From: an uncultured Calothrix sp.
GTDB lineage: Bacteria; Cyanobacteriota; Cyanobacteriia; Cyanobacteriales; Nostocaceae
DNA length: 64,000 nucleotides
Direction of reading: 5' to 3'
Assembly: GCA_937973965.1 (NCBI GenBank)
Contig: CALJJQ010000066.1
Coordinates: 1-64,000, forward strand
Shown here in pieces: positions 9,022 to 18,421 of this stretch. A program made the position numbers and the translations under genes. Under the pieces are notes generated by a model that had not been told where the DNA came from, searched no databases, and worked only from the letters and a program-made list of their open reading frames with translations. The stretch's first letter is position 1, and each line of letters begins with the position of its first letter.

Positions 9022-9184
9022 ATAAGTAGGTGGGTGGTACAAATTGTCGTTGAGATCAGGGAGTACAGACGCGATATATCGCGTCTGTACTAGGGAGCAA
9101 TATACCGCGTCTGTACGGGAGTAAGGCTGTGAGGAGAATAAACGGTTGCGTTAGGGTTTTATGCTTAATTGTACCTACCTACTT
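9022..9184. mobile_element. MITE-like element, TAAGTAGGT-ended family, copy 2
   Basis: Inverse orientation relative to 4970-5110. Ends are TAAGTAGGTGGGTGGT and ACCTACCTACTT. The central palindrome is partly duplicated (CGCGTCTGTAC occurs twice), which makes this copy about 20 bases longer. Confidence 0.65.
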
Positions 9185-9437
9185 CCTAAATTACTAATAT
9201 TCGATAAATACCAAAATTGTCGGGTAGGGAGTATTGGATAAATGATAATTCATGTCCAAATTCAGAGACGTAGCATTGCTACATCTCTACGCTTCCAATT
9301 CCTTGTCGGTCAAAGATTGTTGAATAACTGTTAACTAATAGCAATCTTGCCGTCTATTATGGTAAGTTCAACGACAAATTGCTGTCGTAACCGGATTAGA
9401 TAGTTTAAGCTAGCTGAAGGATGATTATTTTATTTTT

Positions 9438-10316
9438 GTGAGTAGAGATAGTAGCGTGCTGAAAAAACTAAGTTTTGTGAGATTATTAGTAATCTGTAGT
9501 GTGTGGTGGACAATTCCCAATCCTGTGTTGGCACAAGCACTGCTACCCCATACATTACAACTGGATACCGCCAAGCTAGAAAAACAAGGTTTGAGTTTGG
9601 CTCAAGAAGCTGCTTCCTTGGCACAATTTCAACAGTACGAATTAGCCCTACCCCGCGCTCGTTTAGCGGTTCAACTTGCACCAAATAACGATCGAGTTTG
9701 GTTTTTGCTCGGTAGTATACATATGCAGACAAAAGATTTTACCAATGCTTTAAGTGCATTACAACGGGCACAAAACCTCAACCCCAAAAACCACCAAGTT
9801 CAGTTTGCCCTGGGTTCCCTACACTTTCAGCAAGAAAAATACCAAACAGCACTGACCTATTACCAAGCAGGTTTACGCCTACAACCTAACGATGCAAACG
9901 GCTTATTTGACTTAGGTAACACCTATTACATGCTAAACCGTTACCAAGATGCGATCGCCCAATATCAAAAATCCATCGCTCAAGATGCCAAATTTTGGCC
10001 AGCTATCAATAACATTGGTCTAGTTTTATACGAACAGGGTGATATTCAAGGAGCAATCAAAAAATGGCAGGAATCCATCGCCATTGACAAACGGGCTGCC
10101 GAACCGATGTTAGCCCTTGCAGTTGCTAATTATATCAAAGGCGATCGCCAACAAAGTATTGTCATGGGAGAGCAAGCATTAAAAATTGATGCTCGCTATG
10201 GTGATTTAGATTTCCTCAAACAAAACCTGTGGGGAGAAAAATTACTTGGCCATGCCAAACAGTTTCTTTCCCTACCTCGTATCCAAGCTGCTTTGGAAGC
10301 TGGAAACCGACAATAG
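9438..10316 (+). CDS. Secreted TPR-repeat protein
   Basis: A 292-residue protein with an N-terminal signal-like segment (basic start, hydrophobic run, cleavage near NPVLAQA at about residue 35). At least five tetratricopeptide repeats span about residues 70-250, with typical WFLLG, ALGSLHFQ, LGNTYYML and NIGLVLYEQG helices. It is probably a periplasmic or lumen-side scaffold for protein-protein contacts. The start is uncertain: GTG at 9438 gives the longest frame, but GTG at 9456 also leaves a good signal peptide, and no clear ribosome site decides. No partner gene is adjacent. Confidence 0.82.
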   Translation: MSRDSSVLKKLSFVRLLVICSVWWTIPNPVLAQALLPHTLQLDTAKLEKQGLSLAQEAASLAQFQQYELALPRARLAVQLAPNNDRVWFLLGSIHMQTKDFTNALSALQRAQNLNPKNHQVQFALGSLHFQQEKYQTALTYYQAGLRLQPNDANGLFDLGNTYYMLNRYQDAIAQYQKSIAQDAKFWPAINNIGLVLYEQGDIQGAIKKWQESIAIDKRAAEPMLALAVANYIKGDRQQSIVMGEQALKIDARYGDLDFLKQNLWGEKLLGHAKQFLSLPRIQAALEAGNRQ

Positions 10317-10331
10317 GATTTTAGATTTTTT

Positions 10332-10412
10332 TGGATTACCCTGCGGTCGATCCGCTTCGCGTCTATGGATTGTGGATTACCTTGCGGTCGATCTGCTACG
10401 GGTCTATGGATT
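10332..10412. repeat. Two tandem copies of a 40-base repeat (GGATTACC...GTCTATGGATT)
   Basis: Units at about 10332-10371 and 10374-10412 start with TGGATTAC and end with GTCTATGGATT. The same unit occurs on the opposite strand at 52159-52200 and 56450-56491, each time joined to a CCAAAAT heptamer array. Confidence 0.7.
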
Positions 10413-10470
10413 GGAGATTACTTAAACCGTTAACCGATTTTTGCTGTCTCCTGATAACCGTATACTTTAA

Positions 10471-10866
10471 TCACTCATCCAACAACGCCTTAATTTGGTC
10501 AACAAATTGTTGGTGATCGACAACGGGTTTAGAAATATATCCATCAGCACCACTTTGTTGGAGAAAATTTTCGCGATCGCCTTCCATTGCGTGGGCTGTA
10601 ACTAAAATAATTGGTAGGGATGCTGTTTGCGGATCAGCTTTCAGGATTTGGGTAATTTTGATACCGTCTACTTGCTTACCTTGATAGACACTACGGGAGA
10701 GGGAGACATCCATCAAAATGATGTCAGCACCTCCTGAGTGGGCAATTTCCATGACTTCATCCACATTTTCCGTATGTTTGACGTTTAAGCCTCCGCGCTT
10801 GGTTAGTATTTTTGAGAAAACGCGGGCATTAATCAGGTCATCTTCAACGATTAAAACTGTTTTCAT
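10471..10866 (-). CDS. Stand-alone response regulator receiver protein
   Basis: This 131-residue CheY-like protein is a single receiver domain. The acidic pair is D9/D10, the phospho-acceptor is D53 in ILMDVS, the switch threonine lies in VTAHA (about 90) and the conserved lysine in SKPV (about 112). There is no output domain, so it should signal by protein contact with a histidine kinase or another partner. An insert in the loop after D53 (SRSVYQGKQVDG) is typical of DivK-like and cyanobacterial receivers. No kinase gene is adjacent. Confidence 0.88.
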   Translation of the reverse strand: MKTVLIVEDDLINARVFSKILTKRGGLNVKHTENVDEVMEIAHSGGADIILMDVSLSRSVYQGKQVDGIKITQILKADPQTASLPIILVTAHAMEGDRENFLQQSGADGYISKPVVDHQQFVDQIKALLDE

Positions 10867-11586
10867 GGGAATTTCAGTTATAGGGGTGAGGGAGATAGGG
10901 GTTTATATACAAACAAGGTTTAACCTTTATGGATACATAAACTCATACCTATCTTCGTCATCAAGGATAATACTACTGCCTTTTCTTAATTTTGATCTCA
11001 GAAATACCTATTTTTTCCATTCATGGGGTGGGTAGGAAGTTAGAGATGCGACATGTCGCGTTTACACAGGCTAACCGTTAATCGTTGACTGTTAACAAAC
11101 CAAAAGGTGAATATATCACAGTGTGAAGTATACAGGGCTAGTTTGCGACAAGGTTAAGGGTATGCCGAGATAATGGCTATTCCCTATTCCCCACTCCCTG
11201 TTCCCTGATCAAATACCAAGTCTTGATAATTTCAAATTATTAGTTTAAAGTCTAAAATCTAAAATCAAAGCGTTACATCCACTCACTTGCAGACAATTTA
11301 TTTGGTAAATCCATATAAAATCTGTATACACTAGTAGTCTACCAAGTCAACTTTACTGAGTAATTATATTTACTACTCCCTGTTCCCTACTTCCTGTCCC
11401 ACCCGTCGATTATGGGTTGCCTTGACGCACCTTAACAAAACTGGATAATTCCAGAGATTTGGGGGCTTTAACTGCTGACGTTGGTACAAACATGTTATTT
11501 TCTGTTTAGTTGCAAGTTTTCAACCCCTAATTAACTTGTCAACGATTACGGCGTTTCTATCTATTTCACATTTTAGGTAATCACTC
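10867..11586. other. Intergenic region upstream of the topoisomerase gene
   Basis: About 720 bases without a gene. A degenerate palindrome (GCGACATGTCGC core) lies near 11043-11063. The rest is A+T-rich with CCCTATTCCC-type fragments. The promoter of the following gene is presumably in the last 150 bases. Confidence 0.5.
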
Positions 11587-14097
11587 ATGGCAAAACAGTT
11601 AAACCTTATCCCTTCGGGTCAGGTCATCACCACTGCGCTGCATACGGAGATGCAACGTTCATATTTAGAGTATGCCATGAGTGTTATCGTTGGTCGGGCA
11701 TTACCGGACGTGCGCGATGGCTTGAAACCTGTACACCGACGCATTTTATATGCGATGCATGAGTTGGGGTTAACACCTGACCGTCCCTATCGTAAGTGTG
11801 CGCGGGTGGTGGGGGATGTTCTCGGTAAATACCATCCCCACGGCGACCAAGCAGTATATGATGCCTTGGTGCGGTTAGTCCAGGATTTTTCTAGTCGTTA
11901 TCCTTTGTTGGGGGGACACGGAAATTTTGGTAGTGTGGATAATGACCCACCAGCAGCGATGCGCTATACGGAAACCCGGTTAGCACCCGTCAGCCATGAG
12001 GGGATGTTGGCGGAGATTGGTGAAGAGACCGTCGAATTTATCCCGAATTTTGATAATTCCCAGCAGGAACCGACCGTATTACCTGCCCAATTGCCATTTT
12101 TGTTGTTAAATGGTTGTACGGGGATTGCGGTGGGGATGGCGACAAATGTCCCTCCCCATAATTTAGGGGAAATTGTTGATGGTTTGGTGGCTTTAATTGA
12201 TAATCCGGAGTTAAGTGACGACAAGTTATTTGAGTTAATTCCCGGACCTGATTTTCCCACTGGGGGAGAAATTGTCGGTGATGGCGGTATTCGTGACGCT
12301 TATCGGACTGGACGTGGTAGTATTACTTTACGCGGAATTGCCCAGATTGAGGAAATTGCTGGGAGTCGGGGTAGTAAACGGCGAACCGCGATTGTGGTGA
12401 CAGAATTGCCCTACCAGGTGAATAAGGCTGGTTGGATTGAAAAAGTTGCTGATTTGGTCAATCAGGGACGATTAGTGGGAATTTCCGATATTCGGGATGA
12501 AAGCGATCGCGAAGGAATGCGGGTTGTGGTGGAACTCAAACGCGATACTAACCCGGATGAGGTTTTACACCATCTTTATCAACAAACCGCTCTCCAGGTG
12601 AATTTTGGGGCAATTTTATTGGCGTTGGTGGATGGACAACCCCGTCAGTTAAGTTTGCGGGAGTTATTACAGGAATTTTTAAATTTCCGGGAAGCCACCT
12701 TAAATCGTCGTTATCGCTACGAGTTGGGGAAAGCGGAAAACCGTTTACATTTGCTGGAAGGGTTACTAACGGCGTTAAAAAATGTGGATCGATTAATCGA
12801 GATTTTGCGCCAATCAGCTGATGGTAGTTCCGCCAAAGTCACCCTGCAAAACGAATTACAATTAAGCGAAACCCAAGCTGATGCCATTTTAGCAATGCCC
12901 ATGCGACGCTTAACCGGGATGGAACAACAAAACCTACAACGGGAAGCTGCAGAACTCGCAACACAAATTGATCTACTCAGAAGATTATTGAGCGATCGCA
13001 AGGAGTTACTCAAATCCCTGAAAAAGGATTTACGTAACCTCAAACGTAAATTTGGCGACGAACGTCGTACCCGAATTAATTTGGATGTCACCCCCAGTCG
13101 TATCCAGCCAAAGTCCAGCAAATCAGATGATTCCCAACCAGCACCCGCTAGCACCCCCAGCTATTTTGAATCCGCCCCTGAAGATGTAGTATTAGAATTT
13201 ACCCATCGCGGATATGTTCGTCGCCTATCACCCAACCGCAAATCTAAAACCGAACCCCTCAGCGAAAATGATGCCATCATCCAAACCATCGCGACAGCAA
13301 CTGACAAAGAATTAATTATCATCACCAATGGTGGAAAAGCTTACCCGTTAAAAGTTGCCGAAATCCCCCCCTCCACAGGTCGTAATTCTCGCGGAACTCC
13401 CCTAGTCACCTTGTTAAGTAGCACAGTCCAGGAATCCCAGGAAACCATCCTTACCCGATTTTTACTACCAAAAAATGCCGAAACCCAAACTATGATTTTA
13501 GCTACCAAACAGGGTCGCATCAAACGTATTAGTCTTGCAGAACTTACTAGTTTAAGCAAACGGGGAATCACCCTCATCAAGCTGAAAGACGAAGACGAAT
13601 TAATCAGTACCCAATTTGTATCCAGTAACATGCAACTAATTCTAGCCAGTTCCAGTGGTCGTATGTTACGCATGACCATCCACGATGATGAATTACCCAT
13701 TATGGGACGGAACGCTCTTGGAGTCCAGGGTCTGCGACTTGGGAAACAACAACATTTAGTTGGTTGTATTGCGATTAATCCCCAACAATCTATCCTCCTA
13801 GTTACCGAAGAAGGACAAGCGAAAAATATCCCGGTTCTGCAAATCCCCATTTCCCAACGGGGTAGTCTGGGTGCGCAAATTATCAGATTCAACAAAACGG
13901 ACTATTTAACAGGAATTATTCCTAGTAATCTGAAGGAAATTGCCCTAATCAGCAATCAGCAACGTCTGATACGGATGGAAACTGCATCTATCCCTGTTAC
14001 AAATAAAGATGCTAAAGGTCAACCCATTACCGAACTCAATCGTGACGAACGCATTACCAGCATAATTGGTTTAGCTTCATCCACATCGACAACTTAG
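11587..14097 (+). CDS. Type IIA DNA topoisomerase subunit A (GyrA/ParC family, no GyrA box)
   Basis: This 836-residue subunit cuts and rejoins DNA as part of an A2B2 topoisomerase. The breakage-reunion domain runs to about residue 500, with the catalytic tyrosine Y127 in AAMRYTE. The C-terminal beta-pinwheel covers about 530-830. After YVRRLSP the pinwheel lacks the glutamine-arginine-glycine GyrA box that gyrases use to wrap DNA, so a ParC-like decatenase or relaxing role is possible. The quinolone-region motif reads [10 protein letters not shown], with Gln where E. coli GyrA has Ser83. Cyanobacteria commonly encode two such A subunits, and many annotations would call this gyrA. Confidence 0.88.
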   Translation: MAKQLNLIPSGQVITTALHTEMQRSYLEYAMSVIVGRALPDVRDGLKPVHRRILYAMHELGLTPDRPYRKCARVVGDVLGKYHPHGDQAVYDALVRLVQDFSSRYPLLGGHGNFGSVDNDPPAAMRYTETRLAPVSHEGMLAEIGEETVEFIPNFDNSQQEPTVLPAQLPFLLLNGCTGIAVGMATNVPPHNLGEIVDGLVALIDNPELSDDKLFELIPGPDFPTGGEIVGDGGIRDAYRTGRGSITLRGIAQIEEIAGSRGSKRRTAIVVTELPYQVNKAGWIEKVADLVNQGRLVGISDIRDESDREGMRVVVELKRDTNPDEVLHHLYQQTALQVNFGAILLALVDGQPRQLSLRELLQEFLNFREATLNRRYRYELGKAENRLHLLEGLLTALKNVDRLIEILRQSADGSSAKVTLQNELQLSETQADAILAMPMRRLTGMEQQNLQREAAELATQIDLLRRLLSDRKELLKSLKKDLRNLKRKFGDERRTRINLDVTPSRIQPKSSKSDDSQPAPASTPSYFESAPEDVVLEFTHRGYVRRLSPNRKSKTEPLSENDAIIQTIATATDKELIIITNGGKAYPLKVAEIPPSTGRNSRGTPLVTLLSSTVQESQETILTRFLLPKNAETQTMILATKQGRIKRISLAELTSLSKRGITLIKLKDEDELISTQFVSSNMQLILASSSGRMLRMTIHDDELPIMGRNALGVQGLRLGKQQHLVGCIAINPQQSILLVTEEGQAKNIPVLQIPISQRGSLGAQIIRFNKTDYLTGIIPSNLKEIALISNQQRLIRMETASIPVTNKDAKGQPITELNRDERITSIIGLASSTSTT

Positions 14098-14911
14098 GAC
14101 ATTAGACATTTTTAGATATTTTGCGATCGCCAAACCCTCCCTTGTGAGTTCGACGAATGCAAAATATTAATTTTGATAGGTGAGAAAAGGCACGTAGTCG
14201 CAACAAACAAGCTACGTAATGACCCGGTGGTGTTACTCTTGTGTAAGTCCCACTAAATATTAACTGCAACTTTTAATACATCCTCTGAGAAACCCAACTT
14301 TTTTTGCAAAAAATCATTTTTCTGCAATTACTATTTATTTCCTGGGATAGATGTATTTACACGAACATTATTAAAAACAAGATAAATTTAAAGATTTTGG
14401 TTCTGAAACTGTAGCGTTTTCGGAAAAATATGACATTTTGTATCAGTTAATTGGCGAATTATGACTTTATAATACATTCGTGTGATTATCATGTGATAAA
14501 ATTTAATATTGGGTCAAATTAAATCAAAAAATCCTCGATTAACACTGGGATTAAATAAGCCAATCCATTGTGGTGACAGGCTTTGACTTAACTTGCCTCA
14601 AGTTGATTGATTTAGTTCAACTTGCTAATTATTAACTAACTTGAGAAACAAATTAAACGGAAATCACATTTCCTAATTAATTAGTAAAAAACACTACTAA
14701 TGATTATCTAATTAATTTCCGATTAAACCTAAAATTAGGTAATTACCAGCTTATGAGCTTACGTAAAAACCGAAGTTATCAAGTGAGTTAATAGTGATGA
14801 TTCCTGCGCAGTGTATTAACCATGTTTTGTCAAGGTAATTAAATTGAACAAATTGCCAAATCACACAGAGACAAGGGAAATACAACTAGCGTTTACCCGT
14901 TTAGGTGAAAC
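14098..14911. other. Gene-free, A+T-rich intergenic stretch
   Basis: These 814 bases hold no frame with a recognisable product. I see no palindrome of the common family and no tRNA. They separate the topoisomerase gene from the first GT4 gene and should hold the latter's promoter. Confidence 0.5.
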
Positions 14912-15940
14912 ATGAGAATTGCTCTAATTTCTCCGTTGTGGGAGCGTGTTCCTCCCTTTCGATATGGTGGCATTGAATTAGTTGTCAAGTTGTTAACAGA
15001 TGAACTAGTACGACGTGGACATGAGGTGACATTATTTGCGTCGGGTGATTCTATCACCTCCGCAAAACTAGTATCAGTTCATGACAAAGCACTACGACTT
15101 GATCGCAGTATTGTGGAACCAGGTGTATACGAACATCTAATTTTGTCGGAATTGTTTCATAATACGGATAGATTTGATATAGTTCATTCCCATTTTGGTT
15201 TTGGGGCGCTTTCCTTTGCGGAATTAGTCAAAACTCCTACTGTACATACATTACATGGTGCTTTTACCCCAGAGAACCAAAAAATTTGGAATTATTTCCC
15301 GAACCAGCCCTTAATTAGTATTAGCAATGCTCAACGGGAACCTTGTCCCCATTTAAATTACATTCACACCGTATATAACGGGATTGATACATCGGTGTAT
15401 GAATATAATCCCAATCCCGAAGGTTCCCCCTATTTAGCTTTCGTCGGTCGCATATCTCCAGAGAAAGGACCCATCGGAGCGATTGAGGTCGCAAAAGCCA
15501 CTGGTTTACCCTTAAAAATGGCAGGTAAGGTGGATGCGGTAGACCGTAAATACTACCAAGAACAGGTAGAACCATTAATCGATGGCGAACAGATTCAGTA
15601 TTTGGGTGAAGTGTCCCATGAGGAAAAGGTAAAAATTTTAGCAGGTGCAACCCTAACTTTATTTCCGATTACTTGGCGAGAACCTTTTGGTTTAGTGATG
15701 ATTGAATCAATGGCTACAGGAACCCCAGTCTTGGGAATGAATATGGGTTCCGTCCCGGAAGTGATTGCGGATGGGGAAACGGGTTTTGTGTGTAATTCCC
15801 TTGCAGAAATGATTGAGGTGGTTCCGAATGCAACGAAATTAGACCGTCAAACCTGTCGTGAGTATGTGGTTAGTCGTTTTAGTGTGGAAAGTATGACTGA
15901 CGAGTATGAAAAGGCGTATGCGAGGGTTTTAGGATGTTGA
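14912..15940 (+). CDS. Glycosyltransferase family 4, copy 1
   Basis: A 342-residue GT-B-fold retaining glycosyltransferase. The N-terminal domain starts with the acceptor-side GGIELVVKLLTDEL motif, and the C-terminal nucleotide-sugar domain holds FVGRISPEKG (about 178) and the EPFGLVMIE signature (about 251-259). It transfers a sugar from a nucleotide donor; donor and acceptor cannot be read. It is a close paralogue of the gene at 16708, sharing the opening WERVPP, HTLHG, VYNGID and TWREPFGLVM. A terminator hairpin follows 57 bases after the stop. Confidence 0.9.
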   Translation: MRIALISPLWERVPPFRYGGIELVVKLLTDELVRRGHEVTLFASGDSITSAKLVSVHDKALRLDRSIVEPGVYEHLILSELFHNTDRFDIVHSHFGFGALSFAELVKTPTVHTLHGAFTPENQKIWNYFPNQPLISISNAQREPCPHLNYIHTVYNGIDTSVYEYNPNPEGSPYLAFVGRISPEKGPIGAIEVAKATGLPLKMAGKVDAVDRKYYQEQVEPLIDGEQIQYLGEVSHEEKVKILAGATLTLFPITWREPFGLVMIESMATGTPVLGMNMGSVPEVIADGETGFVCNSLAEMIEVVPNATKLDRQTCREYVVSRFSVESMTDEYEKAYARVLGC

Positions 15941-15996
15941 TTGCTGGTAATCTGCCGTTTTTTTGAACTAAGTATAGATAACATTTGACACTGAGG

Positions 15997-16026
15997 AAGA
16001 CACTATTTATCTGAGTGTCTTTTTTT
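15997..16026 (+). terminator. Rho-independent terminator after GT4 copy 1
   Basis: Stem AAGACACT (15997-16004) pairs with AGTGTCTT (16014-16021) around a 9-base loop and is followed by T residues to 16026. Confidence 0.85.
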
Positions 16027-16060
16027 ATCTCTTTGCTGGATGCGGAGGGAGTGGGGAGTT

Positions 16061-16163
16061 AGGAATAGGGAGAGACGCGATATATCGCGTCTGTACGGGA
16101 GTAAGGCTTTGAGCCAAATAATCGGTTACGTTGCGGTTTTATGTTTAATTGCACCTACCTAAC
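16061..16163. mobile_element. Partial TAAGTAGGT-family element, copy 3
   Basis: Carries the internal palindrome (GCGATATATCGC), the AGTAAGGCTTTGAGCC block and the right end CACCTACCTAA of the family, but the left end is diverged or lost. It directly abuts the xisI remnant. Confidence 0.5.
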
Positions 16164-16203
16164 TTATTTGATTTTAATTTTATTTATTTTGATTCTGGTC
16201 TGC

Positions 16204-16562
16204 TCAATTAGTCTCAAACTCCGTAAATTGACGCAATAAGGAGAGTGGAACGCCAAAACAATATCTTCTTTTGGTACACCCAATTCTAAAAGTTGTGTTG
16301 CTATCCCCATCTCTGTGCCATCATGCTGAATCCAGATTTTACCATCTTTAATATTAAGGTGCAGACTGCATCCATGAGTTCGGCGATTTCCACGCCAACC
16401 TGTATGTAGCAAGAGGTAATGGTCACGTTCTGTATCTAAAATGGCTTGTGTTTTTACTCCTTCCTGTGATCAACCTCTCTTTGACCGTTCTAGAATTAAC
16501 TGTTGAATAATTTGACGATACTGTTCTACAGCTATTGAATAATTACCTCCTATTCGTGTCAA
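16204..16562 (-). pseudogene. xisI-like gene, broken by a stop codon and a frameshift
   Basis: The translation matches the XisI family (fdxN-element excision controlling factor): a VEQYRQIIQQLI opening, then TERDHYLLLHTGW, GKIWIQHDGTEMGIA and LGVPKEDIVLAFHSPY. An in-frame TGA lies at 16470-16472 after ERSKRG. One T is missing near 16233-16238: restoring it changes the tail from CVNLRSL to the family-like LRQFTEFETN followed by a stop at 16204. The upstream limit (TTG at 16562) is a guess. No xisH partner lies beside it. The piece after the stop still offers an 82-codon frame, but it is probably not functional. Confidence 0.8.
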
Positions 16563-16707
16563 GTTCGGTTTATCTGAATCTAGGGGTAGTGGTAATTGGT
16601 GTTTACAAATTCACTTATAATTGCGTAAATTTTAAACAAAACCTTAAAGAATGCGAATTCTAAGTATAAATAATTCTTCGACCTAATTTTCCAACTGAGA
16701 GAATTAT

Positions 16708-17790
16708 ATGCGAATAGCTCAAATTGCTCCTTTATGGGAAAGAGTACCTCCTCCAGCTTATGGTGGTACGGAGTTAGTTGTGGGTTTATTAACAGAGGAG
16801 TTAGTCAAACGGGGTCATGAGGTGACGCTGTTTGCATCCGGAGATTCCATTTCTAAGGCCAAGTTAGAATCAGTTTGTCCGCAAGCGATACGTTTAGACC
16901 CCACCATCAAGGAATACGCTGCTTATGAAGCGTTGCAGTTAAGTCGTGTATTTGGGAGTTCCCAGGAATTTGATATCATCCATTCCCATGTAGGTTATCC
17001 AGCTTTGATGTACGGGAATTTTTCTGCCACCCCAATAGTACATACTTTACATGGGATATTTACTAAAGATAACGAACAAGTTTTTGCAACCCATCGTCAG
17101 CAACCTTTTGTCAGTATATCCCATGCCCAACGGGAACCGAGATTAGGATTAAATTACGTTGCCACGGTTTATAATGGAATTGATGTCGATCAACATCGTT
17201 TTTATCCCCAACCGCAAAAGCCAGAATATTTAGCTTTTTTAGGACGGATGTCCCCGGAAAAGGGTCCCCACATTGCCATTGAAATTGCCAAACGGGTAGG
17301 TATACCGCTAAAAATGGCTGGGAAAGTCGATCCGGTGGATGTGGAGTATTTCGAGAGTCAAATCAAACCCCATATTGATGGTCAACACATAGAGTTTTTA
17401 GGGGAAGCAACCCATACCCAGAAAAACCAACTACTGGGTGGAGCGGTGGCGATGTTATTTCCGATTACTTGGCGGGAACCCTTTGGGTTAGTGATGGTAG
17501 AATCAATGGCTGCTGGTACTCCCGTATTAGCAAGACCCTTGGGTTCAGTTCCGGAAGTGATAAGAGATGGTCACACTGGGTTTATATGCGATCGCGTGGA
17601 GGATTTTGTCAGGGCGATCGCGCGTTTGTCAGAAATTGACCGTCATGCTTGTCGTCGTCATGTGTTGGAAAATTTTAGTGTCACTAGTATGGTGGATGGT
17701 TACGAAGCGGTTTACCGTCAATTGCTAGAACGGAAATTTGCCCAAAATGGTCACTTACATCATAGTCGCGATCGCGTCATCGCTGTCTAA
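16708..17790 (+). CDS. Glycosyltransferase family 4, copy 2
   Basis: A 360-residue GT-B glycosyltransferase, paralogous to the gene at 14912. The donor-site elements are FLGRMSPEKG (about 174) and EPFGLVMVE (about 250), and the N-terminal acceptor loop is GGTELVVGLL. It has an 18-residue longer C-terminal tail with a basic end. The pair probably arose by tandem duplication, now separated by a MITE fragment and the dead xisI. Proximity to the debranching-type enzyme at 18422 suggests a role in glucan or storage-sugar metabolism, which is inference. Confidence 0.9.
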   Translation: MRIAQIAPLWERVPPPAYGGTELVVGLLTEELVKRGHEVTLFASGDSISKAKLESVCPQAIRLDPTIKEYAAYEALQLSRVFGSSQEFDIIHSHVGYPALMYGNFSATPIVHTLHGIFTKDNEQVFATHRQQPFVSISHAQREPRLGLNYVATVYNGIDVDQHRFYPQPQKPEYLAFLGRMSPEKGPHIAIEIAKRVGIPLKMAGKVDPVDVEYFESQIKPHIDGQHIEFLGEATHTQKNQLLGGAVAMLFPITWREPFGLVMVESMAAGTPVLARPLGSVPEVIRDGHTGFICDRVEDFVRAIARLSEIDRHACRRHVLENFSVTSMVDGYEAVYRQLLERKFAQNGHLHHSRDRVIAV

Positions 17791-17855
17791 GGGAGTAGGG
17801 AGTAGAGACGACCCACCGGTTCCTTTCCAGGGGAGCAGGAATGAGTTATTTTCTT

Positions 17856-17925
17856 GTTTGGTTGTGTCCAAAGGACATGGGGAACTAATACCATTTCACT
17901 CCTATTTTGATACATTTTCTGACCC
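17856..17925. repeat. Dispersed repeat (TTGGTTGTGTCC family), copy 1
   Basis: Shares TTGGTTGTGTCC, ACATGGGGA, CATTTCACTC and ATTTTGATACATTTT in order with 23397-23487. The second copy has extra bases in the middle. Confidence 0.6.
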
Positions 17926-18007
17926 TGCATCCGAAAGCTCCCCATACAGAAGCAACATATTGGGTTTTTTCTGAATGAAAATAAAAATAATTTGTCAGCT
18001 GATTGCA

Positions 18008-18034
18008 CCCGATATTCATAAATATCGGGTTTTT
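18008..18034 (+). terminator. Rho-independent terminator
   Basis: Stem CCCGATATT (18008-18016) pairs with AATATCGGG (18021-18029), followed by five T. It lies 218 bases beyond the second GT4 stop, so it ends either a long 3' tail or an unseen small RNA. Confidence 0.75.
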
Positions 18035-18421
18035 GCTTAATAGTTGACTATCTTCAAAATCAATGTCAGTTTATTTTAGTTCTGTGTGAAAATAACACAG
18101 ACGCACGATGAGCGACTTGTTCCAGAGAAGGGGGATTTATACTTGTTAATTTCACTTTTAGGCAATTAATTGTGATGTTTAATACACAAGCTTGGAAAAA
18201 TTAATATCACATGCGATCGCATTGCGCGTAATTCCTCTACAATCCCACCAATCACGATCTCTTTGTAGCTGTCTACATGGAAATTTGCTGGTGTAAATAT
18301 CGATTCTGCCCCAATCTAAGAGATATTAGACAATGGGAAAATTGATGATTAATCGTGTCATTATTTCCTGCTGACACGTTCACGTCCACGAAAACTAGAC
18401 CTGTAAACCGAAAATTAACTG

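Larger units (their letters stand above)
8176..9437. other. Long intergenic region dominated by repeats
   Basis: These 1262 bases hold no credible gene. They contain the TTTCTCAC-ended element at 8415-8515, a second AGCGTGCCGTTGACTG repeat (8655-8880), the TAAGTAGGT element at 9022-9184 and a palindrome at about 9264-9291. The promoter of the TPR gene should lie in the last 150 bases. Confidence 0.6.
17791..18421. other. Intergenic stretch with half palindrome, dispersed repeat and terminator
   Basis: Holds a half copy of the GTAGAGACGACCC palindrome near 17803, a dispersed repeat at 17856-17925 and a terminator hairpin at 18008-18034. No gene is seen; the promoter of the glycosidase gene should lie between the terminator and 18422. 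Confidence 0.6.

Noticed and set aside
10331-10516. 61-codon frame after the TPR gene
   Set aside because: It translates the tandem 40-base repeat and has no ribosome site.
13341-13895. 184-codon minus-strand frame within the topoisomerase gene
   Set aside because: It is a shadow frame of a well-conserved coding region, without any recognisable domain.
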